From contig NZ_LT904908.1 of NCBI RefSeq assembly GCF_900199705.1, positions 529,542-593,541 of the forward strand: a stretch of 64,000 bases of DNA. The letters run 5' to 3'. Shown here piece after piece: positions 17,183-26,657 of the stretch (position 1 is the stretch's first letter; the number at the start of each line of letters is the position of its first letter). This stretch comes from Collinsella provencensis. Lineage in GTDB: Bacteria; Actinomycetota; Coriobacteriia; Coriobacteriales; Coriobacteriaceae. Made by a program: the position numbers and the translations under genes. The notes below the pieces were generated by a model. The model saw only the letters and a program-made list of their open reading frames with translations, was not told where the DNA came from and searched no databases.

Positions 17183-17211
17183 ATTTTATGGTTCAGAGTC
17201 CCCTTGCGCAA
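17183..17211 (-). promoter_or_regulatory. Promoter of the dcw operon (Pmra)
   Basis: Read on the minus strand: -35 TTGCGC (17206-17211), a 17-base spacer and -10 TAAAAT (17183-17188). Transcription would start near 17176, about 60 bases before mraZ. Confidence 0.8.
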
Positions 17212-17218
17212 CATTTTT

Positions 17219-17243
17219 TCCCATTTTCTCCCCCAGCTTCCCC
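17219..17243 (-). promoter_or_regulatory. Three MraZ-type operator boxes
   Basis: On the minus strand GGGGA (17239-17243), GGGGA (17229-17233) and TGGGA (17219-17223) repeat with an exact 10-base period, immediately upstream of the -35 element. This matches the known MraZ target of TGGG-like boxes separated by 5 bases. Confidence 0.82.
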
Positions 17244-17449
17244 TGACGGTACAATTGGGAGCATGGACGGTTACGAACGGTTGTTTGGAGGGACACAATA
17301 TCTTGTGTCGAGGCCCTCAACGCGCACCCAAGTCGCTCTCGCCAACTGGGACGCAGGGCCATGTGAAATCAATGCCCCACATGCAACGGATTGTGTTCAG
17401 CGTGTGATGAAATCCGTCAGGGAGCCGTGGAGCCGCGCCGCGAAAGCCG
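17244..17449. other. Spacer between xerD-like gene and dcw promoter
   Basis: With the mraZ leader this forms a 333-base gene-free stretch. I see no gene, no strong terminator for the upstream recombinase gene and no repeat in this part. Confidence 0.5.
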
Positions 17450-18361
17450 TCACGCGCGCGGATGGGCGGCCAGGTAAACCTCACGCAGCTGCGTACGGTC
17501 GAGATGCGTGTAAATCTGCGTCGTAGAGATGTCGGAATGCCCCAATATCTCCTGCAACACACGCAGATCGGCACCGCCTGCGAGCATATGCGTCGCAAAA
17601 GAATGACGCAGAGTATGAGGGTGAAGTCCCTCGATTCCCGCCGCACGTCCATAGCGCTCGCACAGGGTGTGGACGCTTTGGCGCGACAGGCGCGTTCCAC
17701 GCGCGTTGAGAAACACCGCGGAGCCCTGGTTTCCTAAGCGTGCATGCGAGAGCAGCTCGTCGCGGGCCCCGCCTGTTAGATAGGTGTTCATGGCGCGCCG
17801 TGCCGCACCGGAAATGGGAACCAGACGCTCCTTAGAGCCTTTACCCACCACGCGTAGAAACTCCTCATCAAGATACACGTCATGCGTATCGAGTCCGGTA
17901 AGCTCGCTCACGCGCAGGCCACAGCCATACAGCACCTCGAGCACCGCGTGGTCGCGCTCACCCGCCGCCGTATCGGGAAACCGCTGCTCCAGCAAGGCGG
18001 TCGCCTCGTCGATACTGATGAACTCCGGAAGATGCTCGGCGGTTTTGGGAAGGCGAATCGTCGAAGTGGGGTGCGTATTGGATAGCCCCTCGCGCACCAT
18101 GAAGCGATGGAGCCCCTTGACGGCGGACAGCGCCCGGTTGACCGAGGTGTCCGCCGCTCCAGCATCACGTTTTGCCGCGACGAAGTCCTCTACGTCGCGA
18201 CGCGTCACCTCATCGGGGGCATCAATCTGACGTTCGGAAAGAAACGCGAGGTAGGCATCGAGGTCGCGACGGTAGGCCGCAATGGTGTTGTCGGCGAGAT
18301 TGCGCTCAACCGCCACGTGGTTTAGGTATTCAACGCAGCATTGCTCCAGCTCAGTTGCCAC
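17450..18361 (-). CDS. xerD: Tyrosine recombinase XerD-like
   Basis: Site-specific tyrosine recombinase of 303 residues, the normal XerC/XerD length, which resolves chromosome dimers at dif. Residues 1-90 are the SAM-like core-binding domain (TIAAYRRDLDAYLAFL). The catalytic domain carries the first Arg in YGCGLRVSELTGLD, Lys in VVGKGSKERLVPI, the HTLRHSFATHML box, GHSDISTTQIYTHLD with His and the nucleophilic Tyr. It starts at GTG 18361. XerC and XerD are hard to separate from one sequence; XerD is preferred by similarity of the C-terminal part. It precedes the dcw cluster and follows pyrG. No mobile-element genes accompany it, so it is probably the housekeeping enzyme. Confidence 0.87.
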   Translation of the reverse strand: MATELEQCCVEYLNHVAVERNLADNTIAAYRRDLDAYLAFLSERQIDAPDEVTRRDVEDFVAAKRDAGAADTSVNRALSAVKGLHRFMVREGLSNTHPTSTIRLPKTAEHLPEFISIDEATALLEQRFPDTAAGERDHAVLEVLYGCGLRVSELTGLDTHDVYLDEEFLRVVGKGSKERLVPISGAARRAMNTYLTGGARDELLSHARLGNQGSAVFLNARGTRLSRQSVHTLCERYGRAAGIEGLHPHTLRHSFATHMLAGGADLRVLQEILGHSDISTTQIYTHLDRTQLREVYLAAHPRA

Positions 18362-18430
18362 CGACCGCTATCCCTCCCCCGTCGTCGTACGCCTCAACCA
18401 ACCATACCACGTACAACAATGCGTTAAGGC

Positions 18431-20053
18431 CTATTCGGCAAGGGCGAATTCACATGCAGCGCGAACGAACTCGCGGAACAGCGGATGGGGTTTCGTGGGA
18501 CGACTCTTGAACTCGGGGTGCGCCTGCGTGGCAACAAACCAAGGATGCATCGAAGGCGGCAACTCGACCATCTCGACGAGCGAACCATCGGGACTCGTTC
18601 CAGAAACCACCAGCCCCGCGCGCTCAAGGTCCGCACGATAGGCATTATTGAACTCATAACGATGGCGATGGCGCTCATACACGAGCCCCTCCCCATAAGC
18701 CGCACGCGCAAGCGTGCCTTCCGCGAGCTCGCAGGGATACGCACCCAAACGCATCGTGGCGCCCATGTCAACCACATCAATCTGTTCGTTCAACAGGGCA
18801 ATCACGGAGTGCGGACCGTCCGGATCGAACTCGGAAGAGCTTGCGCCGGTCAAGCCCAGCACGTCGCGCGCGAACTCGCACACCGCCACCTGCATACCCA
18901 GGCAAAGCCCCAGATACGGAATCTTGTGCTCACGGGCGTAGCGCGCCGCCAAGATCTTGCCGTCAAAAGCGCGTTTGCCAAAACCGCCGGGAACGAGGAT
19001 GCCCGCGGCATCGCCCAGCACGGCATTCACGTTCTCCGACGTGAGCGCCTCGCCGTCCACCAGCTCGACATCCACATGGCGGTCGAGGTTGGTCCCCGCA
19101 TGGTGCAGCGCCTCGATGACCGAGAGGTATGCATCGGGCAGCTGCGTGTACTTGCCCACGAGCGCGATCTTCACACGCTCTGCCTGCGCCTCGGCATGGT
19201 TCTTCTTAGCGAGGAACTCGTCCCACGCGCTCATGTCGCGCTCGCGCGGGTCGAGGCCCAAGATCTCGCAGACGCGCAAATCAAAATCCTGATCGGCCAT
19301 CATGCGAGGCACGTCATAGATGGACGGGGCGTCTTCGCACGTGAACACATGCTCCATATCCACATCGGTGAAATGGGCGATCTTCGAGCGCACGGCATCG
19401 TCGATGTGATGATCGCTGCGCAGCACGATGATGTCGGGCTGGATGCCAAAGCTGCGGAGCTCCTTGACAGAGTGCTGGGTGGGCTTGGTTTTAACCTCAT
19501 GGGCTGCGGAGATATACGGTACGAGCGAGACGTGGATGTAACAGACGTTCTCGGCGCCGGCATCTTTTTTGTATTGGCGGATGGCCTCGACGAAGGGCTG
19601 GCCTTCGATATCGCCGATGGTACCGCCGAGCTCCGTGATGACCACATCAGCTTTGAGCTGCTCCTCGACGTTGCGGAACTTGTCCTTGATGGCGTTGGTC
19701 ACATGCGGGATCACCTGCACGGTGCCACCGAGGAAGTCGCCGTGGCGCTCGCGGGCGATAAGGCTCTGGTAGATCGCGCCCGTGGTGAAATTCGAATCGC
19801 GCGTGAGGTTCTCGTCAATGAAACGCTCGTAATGGCCCAAGTCAAGATCGCTCTCGTAGCCGTCCTCGGTCACGAAGACCTCGCCGTGTTGGAACGGGCT
19901 CATGGTTCCCGGATCGACGTTCAGATACGGGTCGGCCTTTTGCATGGTCACCTTGTAGCCGCGCGCCTTGAGCAGGCACCCGAGTGAAGCTGCCGTGATT
20001 CCCTTACCGAGTGAACTTACTACTCCGCCAGTTACAAAAATGTGCTTGGTCAT
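18431..20053 (-). CDS. pyrG: CTP synthase
   Basis: Cytoplasmic enzyme that aminates UTP to CTP using ATP and glutamine. The product has 540 residues, standard length. The amidoligase domain opens with [23 protein letters not shown] and includes [27 protein letters not shown]. The class I glutamine amidotransferase domain has [12 protein letters not shown], catalytic Cys in LGLCLGMQ, and His/Glu in [10 protein letters not shown] near the C-terminus. Its leader contains a hairpin at 20071-20098 (stems CCCGTAGAAG and CTTCGACGGG) just before the start; pyrG leaders in Gram-positives are often attenuated, but no U-tract is present here. Confidence 0.97.
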   Translation of the reverse strand: MTKHIFVTGGVVSSLGKGITAASLGCLLKARGYKVTMQKADPYLNVDPGTMSPFQHGEVFVTEDGYESDLDLGHYERFIDENLTRDSNFTTGAIYQSLIARERHGDFLGGTVQVIPHVTNAIKDKFRNVEEQLKADVVITELGGTIGDIEGQPFVEAIRQYKKDAGAENVCYIHVSLVPYISAAHEVKTKPTQHSVKELRSFGIQPDIIVLRSDHHIDDAVRSKIAHFTDVDMEHVFTCEDAPSIYDVPRMMADQDFDLRVCEILGLDPRERDMSAWDEFLAKKNHAEAQAERVKIALVGKYTQLPDAYLSVIEALHHAGTNLDRHVDVELVDGEALTSENVNAVLGDAAGILVPGGFGKRAFDGKILAARYAREHKIPYLGLCLGMQVAVCEFARDVLGLTGASSSEFDPDGPHSVIALLNEQIDVVDMGATMRLGAYPCELAEGTLARAAYGEGLVYERHRHRYEFNNAYRADLERAGLVVSGTSPDGSLVEMVELPPSMHPWFVATQAHPEFKSRPTKPHPLFREFVRAACEFALAE

Positions 20054-20165
20054 TGCGTTTACCTGCGATTCCCGTCGAAGTTACAACTCTTCTACGGGAT
20101 TTCAGTGTAGCACTCACCCATTTCGCCGAAAGGATTTTCTTTCAGTTCACGCGCCCGAAACGAAA

Positions 20166-20193
20166 CGGCGCCCCGTCCGAAAACAGGGCGCCG
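20166..20193 (-). terminator. Terminator after the DUF1846 gene
   Basis: Minus-strand stem CGGCGCCC / GGGCGCCG with a 12-base loop, followed by TTTCGTTTC. It lies about 30 bases beyond the DUF1846 stop and before pyrG. Confidence 0.8.
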
Positions 20194-20226
20194 CGGGTCT
20201 TCAATGGGACGATGTGCTGCGTGGAA

Positions 20227-21708
20227 TCAGCGGTGGTAATACCCGCTGCGCTCGAACTTGGGCTCGCAGCACACGTTGATGCCGAGCTTTTTGAGCAGCG
20301 CCTCATCGGTGCTCGAGATGATCACCGAGAAGAACGCGTCGCAGCCGCGCAGCTTGGGCAGACCCGCGAGCACGCGTGCGGCGATCTCGCTCGTCGCCGA
20401 CGTAATGGAAAGCGCGATGAGCGTCTCGTCCGGATGCAGGCGTGGATTCACGCTGCCGAGCGACGTCGTCTTGAGCTTGCTGATGGGTTCGATCGCATCG
20501 TTGGAAATGACCTCGAGCTCCATGTCGACGCCCGTCACGGCCTTGAGCGCGTTCATGAGAAGCGAGCTCGCCGCACCAAGGCGCGTGGACGTCTTGCCCG
20601 TCACCACCGCGCCATCAGGCAGGACCATGGCACCCGCGGGCGACCCGGTCGTCTCCTCCTTGAGCAAGGCGGCCGAACGCGCAGGCGAGTAGTCCTTGGT
20701 CACGCCGCCCTTGCGCATGATCGCCTTCAGGCGGTCAACCAAATCCTGACCCGTACCCGTGCGCTTGACCTGCGTGGATGCCGCGAAGTAGCGACGGACG
20801 ATCTCCATATTGGAAGCCTCGCGGCACGCCTCGTCGTCCGTGATGGAGTAACCCACCATGTTCACGCCCATGTCGGTCGGGCTCTGATACGGACTCTCCC
20901 CCAATATCTTCTCCATCAGGGCTTTGACCACCGGGAACGCCTCGACGTCGCGGTTGTAGTTGACCGTGGTCTCGCCATAGGCCTCCAAGTGGAAGGAGTC
21001 GATGATGTTCGCGTCGTCAAGATCGGCCGTTGCGGCCTCATACGCCGTGTTCACCGGGTGTGTGAGTGGGAGATTCCACACCGGGAAGGTCTCGAACTTG
21101 GCGTAGCCGGCCGCCACGCCGCGCTTGTGCTCGTGGTAGAGCTGCGAAAGGCAGGTGGCGAGCTTGCCGGAGCCGGGACCGGGGGCCGTCACGACCACGA
21201 GCGGGCGCTCGGTCTCAACGAACTCGTTTTTGCCGTAGCCGTTCTCGCTCACGATGAGGTCGATGTCATGCGGGTAGCCCTCGATGGGATAATGCAGTTT
21301 GCACGGGATACCCAACATGGAAAGGCGCTGGCGGAACAGGTCCGCCGCGGGCTGACCGGAGTACTGGGTCATGACCACGGCCGCGATTTTGAAGCCGTTG
21401 GAGCGGAAGATGTCGGCCAGGCGCAAGACATCCTCGTCGTAGGTGATTCCGAGGTCGCCGCGCGCCTTGTTCTTCTCAATATGGTTGGCGTTGATGGCGA
21501 CAATGATCTCGACGTCGTCGGACAGGCTCTTGAGCATGCGGAACTTGCTGTCGGGTTCAAATCCGGGAAGCACGCGGCTCGCATGGTAATCGTCGAAGAG
21601 CTTGCCGCCGAACTCCAGGTAGAGCTTACCGCCAAATTGCGCGATGCGCTCCTTGATGTGTGCGGCTTGACTTTCGATGTACTTCTCGTTGTCGAACCCT
21701 TGGCGCAT
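20227..21708 (-). CDS. DUF1846 family protein of unknown function
   Basis: Soluble protein of 493 residues matching the DUF1846/UPF0371 family in length and layout. Recognisable segments are GFDNEKYIESQAAHIKERI, YLEFGGKLFDDYHASRVLPG, APGPGSGKLATCLSQLYHE (a P-loop-like stretch), the middle ETTVNYNRDVEAFPVV and SPTDMGVNMVGYSI, and a C-terminal LKTTSLGSVNPRLHPDETLIAL. The family is widespread in Gram-positives; a structure exists but no reaction is established as far as I know. It stands alone, with its own terminator, between pyrG and the arginine block. I do not assign a function. Confidence 0.85.
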   Translation of the reverse strand: MRQGFDNEKYIESQAAHIKERIAQFGGKLYLEFGGKLFDDYHASRVLPGFEPDSKFRMLKSLSDDVEIIVAINANHIEKNKARGDLGITYDEDVLRLADIFRSNGFKIAAVVMTQYSGQPAADLFRQRLSMLGIPCKLHYPIEGYPHDIDLIVSENGYGKNEFVETERPLVVVTAPGPGSGKLATCLSQLYHEHKRGVAAGYAKFETFPVWNLPLTHPVNTAYEAATADLDDANIIDSFHLEAYGETTVNYNRDVEAFPVVKALMEKILGESPYQSPTDMGVNMVGYSITDDEACREASNMEIVRRYFAASTQVKRTGTGQDLVDRLKAIMRKGGVTKDYSPARSAALLKEETTGSPAGAMVLPDGAVVTGKTSTRLGAASSLLMNALKAVTGVDMELEVISNDAIEPISKLKTTSLGSVNPRLHPDETLIALSITSATSEIAARVLAGLPKLRGCDAFFSVIISSTDEALLKKLGINVCCEPKFERSGYYHR

Positions 21709-21862
21709 GCGCTTCCCCTCTTCCGATATGCCCCGACGGTACCCGAGTAAGTCTAACGTTCGCTTCGCACATCGCCCGCGTCAATTGACTGCATCCATGC
21801 GATGTACGCATTGGGATAGCGACTGCAGAGCGGCCGCCCTGCGCGAAGACCCTCGATATCGC

Positions 21863-21930
21863 AAACCCGGTAGTTTTTCGGCATTTCACCCTTTTTTAGA
21901 GCTCATAAATACCTAAAACATACCGGGTTT
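21863..21930. repeat. Long inverted repeat upstream of the DUF1846 gene
   Basis: AAACCCGGTAGTTTT (21863-21877) pairs with AAAACATACCGGGTTT (21915-21930): 15 base pairs with one bulged A, around an AT-rich loop of 37 bases. It lies in the 290-base gap between the aminotransferase and the DUF1846 gene, where no gene is seen. It could be a processing or termination element, or a small inserted element. Confidence 0.5.
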
Positions 21931-21998
21931 TGTGCGGTTCGGCACGTCATCTGGTGCGGCTCCCGAAAAGAAACCGCATCTTCGAAGCGTCTGCGCGC

Positions 21999-23120
21999 CT
22001 AGTCGAACTCGGCCAAAGCCTCGCCGAGCAGGCCGAGGCCCTTCTTGAGCGCGTCAGGCTGCGCGCAGTAGCCCAAACGGGCGCCGCACGGCAGCTCAAA
22101 GCGGCTGCCGGGGACGAGCAGCACACCGCGCTCGTCGAGCAAACGCAAGCAGAAGTCCTCGTCGCGCTCGGGGATATCGAAGCGGATGAACGACGTCGAG
22201 ACGCCCTTGGGCGGAATCCACGAAACGCGCGGCTGGCTGTCAATCCAAGCCTGGGCGATCTCGCGGTTGCCAAAGACGATCTCGCGGTTGCGATCGAGAA
22301 TCTTGTCGCGATGGCGCAGCACATAGGTGGCAAGGGCGTCGTTGAACACACCGCCGCAAATCATGGTGTAGTCACGATAGGTGCGAATAGCGTCGGACAC
22401 CTCATCGTCCGCAATGACCCAGCCGCAGCGAGCCGCAGGCACCGAGTAGGTCTTCGACACGGAGTTCGTCACGATGGAGTGCTCGTACACGTCGATCATC
22501 GACTTGAAGTTCTCAGTGTTCTCAAGCGGCAAGTAGACCTCGTCGCTCAAGACGTAGGCACCCACACTCGAGGCGATCTCGGCGATCTGCTCGAGCATCT
22601 CCTTGTCGAGCACCGCGCCGACGGGGTTCGACGCGTTGTTGATGCAAATGAGGCGCGTGTTGGGACGCACAAGGCGGCGCAGCTCCTCGATGTCGGGCAT
22701 CCAGCCCAGCTCCTCGTGGATCTGCCAGTACTCGACCTCGGCGCCAAGCGTACGCGGAATCTCATACAGCGGCGCATACGTGGGCCATTCGGCGATCACA
22801 TGGTCGCCCGGACGCACAACCGCCATGAGCGCGTTGAGGTTCGCGCCGGTGCAGCCGTTGGTCTGCAGGATATTGCGCGGGTTGATCTCGTGCTCGTACA
22901 GCTTGGCGACCTCGGCCTTGAAATCGGGAGATCCCTCAATCCAGCCGTAGTTCATCTTCTCGCGATCGAGCTGCTCGTAGAACGTGGCACCGTCGGCCTC
23001 GTCAAGCGCACGCAGCTCGCCCATGGTCAGCGAGGCAATCGTCGACTGGGCGATATCCCACGTCGCATCCATCTCATGAACGTTCAGCCAGTCCTCAACA
23101 CCGATAATTGGAATATCCAT
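21999..23120 (-). CDS. PLP-dependent class I/II aminotransferase in the arginine block
   Basis: Fold-type I aminotransferase of 373 residues. Visible: YGWIEGSPDFKAEVAKLYEH, the cofactor region NGCTGANLNALMAV, NNASNPVGAVLDKEMLEQI, LSDEVYLPLE, the PLP lysine in SVSKTYSVPAARCGW, and a C-terminal Arg in PGSRFELPCGARLGYC. AAGGAAGG precedes the ATG. It is the last gene of the ArcD-like permease transcript, so an arginine or ornithine-related amino donor is plausible. Its N-terminal segment (MDATWDIAQSTIASLTMGEL) resembles capreomycidine-synthase-like aminotransferases found beside arc genes. Substrate is inference. Confidence 0.82.
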   Translation of the reverse strand: MDIPIIGVEDWLNVHEMDATWDIAQSTIASLTMGELRALDEADGATFYEQLDREKMNYGWIEGSPDFKAEVAKLYEHEINPRNILQTNGCTGANLNALMAVVRPGDHVIAEWPTYAPLYEIPRTLGAEVEYWQIHEELGWMPDIEELRRLVRPNTRLICINNASNPVGAVLDKEMLEQIAEIASSVGAYVLSDEVYLPLENTENFKSMIDVYEHSIVTNSVSKTYSVPAARCGWVIADDEVSDAIRTYRDYTMICGGVFNDALATYVLRHRDKILDRNREIVFGNREIAQAWIDSQPRVSWIPPKGVSTSFIRFDIPERDEDFCLRLLDERGVLLVPGSRFELPCGARLGYCAQPDALKKGLGLLGEALAEFD

Positions 23121-23209
23121 GTTTAGTCCTTCCTTTGGGTCGTACTCAAAAGAAACAGTTGCCGTCCCACCATGCGGCGGAGCGAAAGCGGGGCAACTCC
23201 CCCGTCGAA

Positions 23210-23251
23210 CGCCTGTCGACGCACCACGCAGGTGAGGCGCGTCAACAGGCG
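23210..23251 (-). other. Intercistronic hairpin between permease and aminotransferase
   Basis: CGCCTGTCGACGC (23210-23222) pairs with GCGTCAACAGGCG (23239-23251), 12 pairs with one mismatch. No T-tract follows in either direction, so it is more likely a processing or stability element than a terminator. Confidence 0.5.
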
Positions 23252-23261
23252 GCCTTACAAC

Positions 23262-24743
23262 TTAGAAAACAGGGATGATGCCCATGAAGGTCATCGGGAT
23301 GGAGATGATGCCGAGCAGGGAGATAACCATGATGAAGGCCCAATCACGTCCGTTGAGCTTCTCACCGATCTCTCCACGGGCCTGCTTGTAGAAGAAGAAG
23401 CCGGGGATGTAACCCAGGCAGGCGAGCAGCAGGAAGCCCCAGCCGGTCATCAGAACGCCGACGACCTGGAACAGCAGGGCGAGAATGCCGAAGGCCATCT
23501 GCAGGCCCTCGCCGTTCTCATGGGAAAGCTTGACCTGATACGCGGCAGCATAAGCCCAGGTGATCACGATGGTGACGGTGCACATGGAAATTGCGAAGGT
23601 GTAGGCATCGGCCGCGAACGTGGCGATGATGATGAACAACTCGGTAAGGACACCGACGATGATGAGGGCCATCTGGGGAGCGCCCTTGACGTTCATCTTA
23701 TTCCAGGATGCGGGCAGCAGATGATGCTCGCTCATCATCGAGGAAGTCTCGGCCGGAAGCATGGTGAAGGACAGCCAGGAACCGCACACGGAGACGATGA
23801 TCGCCCAGGAAATGAAGGCGCCGCCCCAACCGGGGGCCATGTACTCGAGAACGGTAATCGTTGCGGGCTTGGGAGCGGCGACGAGGTCGGCGTAATCCAT
23901 AACGCCGTAAGGGATGATGGAAGCGCCGATGTAGAGCGCGAGCAGCACGAACAGGCCGAGCACGGTAGCGGTGCCAACCTCGCTGCGACGGCGAGCGCGG
24001 TTGGACATGACGGATGCGCCCTCGATACCGATGAAGGCCCACATGAGGATCAGCACGCACTGGATAACCTGGTTGACGACATCTCCCAGTTCATACTCGT
24101 TTGCAGCCATGATAACGGCGTTGCGCTCAAGAGTGCCCCAGAAGTCGGCGGTGAACACGCCGGCGTTGAAGCACATGATGGAGAAGCCGATGAACACGAG
24201 GATGGCGGCGATCTTGACGACCATGACGACGGCGTTCAGGAACGCGGCGCTCTCGACACCGTTGATGACGAGCAGGGTGATGCCCCACAGGACGAGCGAC
24301 ACGATGATGACGCCGCCCACGGCGGGGTTGCCCGTCGCAGGATCAGAGAACACGCCGGGAAGGATGCCGCCAAGGCAGTACTCGCTACCGAGCACCTGAG
24401 CGACCATGGTGCCGAAACCGACGTTGCCCAGCCATGCGGAGAGCCAGTAGCCCCATCCGGAGATGAAGCCATGGAATACGCCGAAACCCTCTTCGGCGTA
24501 CGCGCAGATACCATCGAGCTCAGGGCGCTTGGAGCCCACGTTCGCGATGGACAGCGCAAGGAACAGGAAGCCAGCACCGCAGACGGCCCACGCAATGAGC
24601 GCGGCACCGGGCGATGCGACGTTGGCAAGCTGACCGGTCAAGGCGAAGACGCCCGAACCGATGCAGGACGAAACGACCAAACCGATTAAACCGAAAAAGC
24701 CGACGCCCTTCGGATTGTCAACAGGAGTGTCATGCGACGACAT
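23262..24743 (-). CDS. Arginine/ornithine antiporter-like APC permease (ArcD-like)
   Basis: Polytopic transporter of 493 residues with about 12-14 membrane segments, of the basic amino acid/polyamine antiporter branch of the APC superfamily. The family opening GLIGLVVSSCIGSGVFALTGQLA and the central AFIGIEGASVMSNRARRRSEVG are visible; the latter is characteristic of ArcD/lysine-type antiporters. In the deiminase pathway such a carrier swaps external arginine for ornithine without energy cost. It follows the YfcC gene with a terminator between them and is cotranscribed with the aminotransferase. Substrate is inferred from context. Confidence 0.82.
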   Translation of the reverse strand: MSSHDTPVDNPKGVGFFGLIGLVVSSCIGSGVFALTGQLANVASPGAALIAWAVCGAGFLFLALSIANVGSKRPELDGICAYAEEGFGVFHGFISGWGYWLSAWLGNVGFGTMVAQVLGSEYCLGGILPGVFSDPATGNPAVGGVIIVSLVLWGITLLVINGVESAAFLNAVVMVVKIAAILVFIGFSIMCFNAGVFTADFWGTLERNAVIMAANEYELGDVVNQVIQCVLILMWAFIGIEGASVMSNRARRRSEVGTATVLGLFVLLALYIGASIIPYGVMDYADLVAAPKPATITVLEYMAPGWGGAFISWAIIVSVCGSWLSFTMLPAETSSMMSEHHLLPASWNKMNVKGAPQMALIIVGVLTELFIIIATFAADAYTFAISMCTVTIVITWAYAAAYQVKLSHENGEGLQMAFGILALLFQVVGVLMTGWGFLLLACLGYIPGFFFYKQARGEIGEKLNGRDWAFIMVISLLGIISIPMTFMGIIPVF

Positions 24744-24888
24744 ACACGTTCCTCCAATTGGTAGTTGAGATTACAGGAGCGTTTTTCGAAACACGCTGAT
24801 TGGAGCGGTTTCAAACGTTATCGTGCAAAACTGCTCGACGCCCAAGCTGGAGAGCAAACAGCACGCCGCCAAGGGCGAAAAAGAAGTC

Positions 24889-24920
24889 GGCCCCTCTTGC
24901 GCACGGAAACAAGAGGGGCC
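24889..24920 (-). terminator. Terminator after the first YfcC-type gene
   Basis: Minus-strand stem GGCCCCTCTTG / CAAGAGGGGCC (11 bp perfect) with a 10-base loop, then GACTTCTTTTTCG. It lies in the 283-base gap before the ArcD-like gene and separates the two transcripts. Confidence 0.85.
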
Positions 24921-25026
24921 AAGCCGGGGTCTCAGACGGTTGCCGGAAACGACAACCGGCTGGACATCATGGAAGCGGCCATCGGCTCGCCGGATTACCG
25001 CGGGCCCAGACGATGGCCACGTCACA

Positions 25027-26517
25027 TTACGGGACGATAACCATGCAAGCCACGGTCAGGATGATCATGCAGACGAGCGTCAGAGCAACGATCAACTTCA
25101 TCGCGAACTTGAGCCAGGTGGTCCACTCGATCTTGGCAAGTGCGAGACCGCCCATGATTGCGCCGGAGGTCGGGGTGAACAGGTTCACGACACCGATAGC
25201 GGCGGAGAAGATCATGACCATGACCTCAGGCGAGAAGCCGAGGCGAACGGCCAGCGGTCCCATGATGGGCATGGACACAGTAGCCATGCCAGAGGTCGAA
25301 GGAATGAGGAAGGACAGGCCGAAGTACACCAGGAAGCTCATGGGAGCGAAGACGATGCCGGAAAGGCCAGCGAGGGCGTTGGCGGCAGCGTCAAGGACGT
25401 AGAGGTCCAGACCGGTGGAGGCCATGAGGACGGAAATGCCGCGGGCGAGGGCGATAACGAGAACGACGGACATCATGTCGGCGGCGCCGTTGATGAACGT
25501 GCTCACGATCTCCTTCTCGGACAGGCCACCGACGATACCGATAATGATGGCCATGATGAAGAACCAGGTGGAAGCCTCGTCGAAGTACCACTGGCCAATG
25601 GGATAGCCGGTGATGATGGCGGACCAGCCGAGCGTGATGGCGTTACCGTCGGCATCATAGGTGGCGCCCATGTCGAAGAAGTTGGCGACGCCCTCGTTGA
25701 GGTCGGCCAGAGGGATGAAGCCGACGATCATGACGACGAACGTGAAGGCGAAGATCCACAGAACGGCCTTCTGACGACCCGTGAGGGTGACGTCCTTGGC
25801 GGCCTCGGCAGCAGCGGCGCCGTGAGCCTCTTCGGCGTCCTGGAGCTCCTGCATCGACAGGATGGTCGAGCCCTTGTCAGCCTTGACCTTCTTGGCGTAG
25901 CTCATGACGTAGAAGATGGAGAGGGCGGTCGTGACGACCGTGAGGAGCGCACCAAGACCGATGATGATGGACTGGTTGACCTCGATGCCCTGAGAGGAGA
26001 GAGCGTCAACGGCAGCGCCGACGGCGAACGGGTTGACCGTGGAGCCGAGGCAGCCGCAGCCAGCGCCCAGAAGAACGGTCGCAGCGCCGACCATGGGGTC
26101 GAAGCCAGCAGCCATCATCGTGGCAGCGAGCAGGGCGTAGAACGGAACGGTCTCCTCGCACATGCCATAGGAGGTACCGCCCAGGGCGAAGATGCACATG
26201 AGCACCGGGATGATCATGATCTCGTTGCCCTTGAGCTTCTTCACGAGGACAGCGATGCCGTTATCCAGGGCGCCGGTCTCGGTCATCATGCCGAGGAAGC
26301 CGCCGAGGATCAGAACGAACAGACAAACGGAGATGGCGTCCTGGAAGCCGCGCACGGGAGCCATGAAGAAGTCATCAAGGCGAGCGGCGGTAACGTCGGG
26401 CGTCGAGCCAGAAACGATTACGGTAACGATGGCGACAATGGCCAGAAGCAGTAGAAGAATGGTGAACGATGAAGGCATACCACGCTTTTTCTTCGCGGTC
26501 TCAGTCATGGTTCTCAT
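25027..26517 (-). CDS. YfcC-family transporter (basic amino acid carrier candidate), copy 1
   Basis: Integral membrane protein of 496 residues with about 12 segments. It belongs to the YfcC/DcuC-related group. Typical pieces: FFMAPVRGFQDAISVCLFVLILGGFLG, EETVPFYALLAATMMAAGFD, LLGAGCGCLGSTVNPFA, and the C-terminal half repeat with MASTGLDLYVLDAAANALAGL, PSTSGMATVSMPIMGPLA and NLFTPTSGAIMGGLALA. Members sit in many arginine deiminase clusters and are thought to carry arginine, ornithine or citrulline. The start is between ATG 26517 (AAGGA 7 bases upstream) and ATG 26508. Third gene of an arcA-arcB-yfcC transcript. A paralogue lies at 29710-31197. Confidence 0.85.
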   Translation of the reverse strand: MRTMTETAKKKRGMPSSFTILLLLLAIVAIVTVIVSGSTPDVTAARLDDFFMAPVRGFQDAISVCLFVLILGGFLGMMTETGALDNGIAVLVKKLKGNEIMIIPVLMCIFALGGTSYGMCEETVPFYALLAATMMAAGFDPMVGAATVLLGAGCGCLGSTVNPFAVGAAVDALSSQGIEVNQSIIIGLGALLTVVTTALSIFYVMSYAKKVKADKGSTILSMQELQDAEEAHGAAAAEAAKDVTLTGRQKAVLWIFAFTFVVMIVGFIPLADLNEGVANFFDMGATYDADGNAITLGWSAIITGYPIGQWYFDEASTWFFIMAIIIGIVGGLSEKEIVSTFINGAADMMSVVLVIALARGISVLMASTGLDLYVLDAAANALAGLSGIVFAPMSFLVYFGLSFLIPSTSGMATVSMPIMGPLAVRLGFSPEVMVMIFSAAIGVVNLFTPTSGAIMGGLALAKIEWTTWLKFAMKLIVALTLVCMIILTVACMVIVP

Positions 26518-26657
26518 CCCCCCTTCCTTTTTTGAGGCGATCCCGCCCACATTCGGGCTTTCCGTGCCGTGCATCCCAGCAGTGAAACGAAATCAGCCAA
26601 CGGCCGTATGGGCGCGCAGTGATGCGCCCATACGGTAAGTAAACAAGCGTACGCTAC

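Noticed and set aside
17450-18361. XerD-like recombinase as evidence of a mobile element
   Set aside because: It is standard length, sits between housekeeping genes, and no transposase, integrase partner or att-like repeats are nearby.
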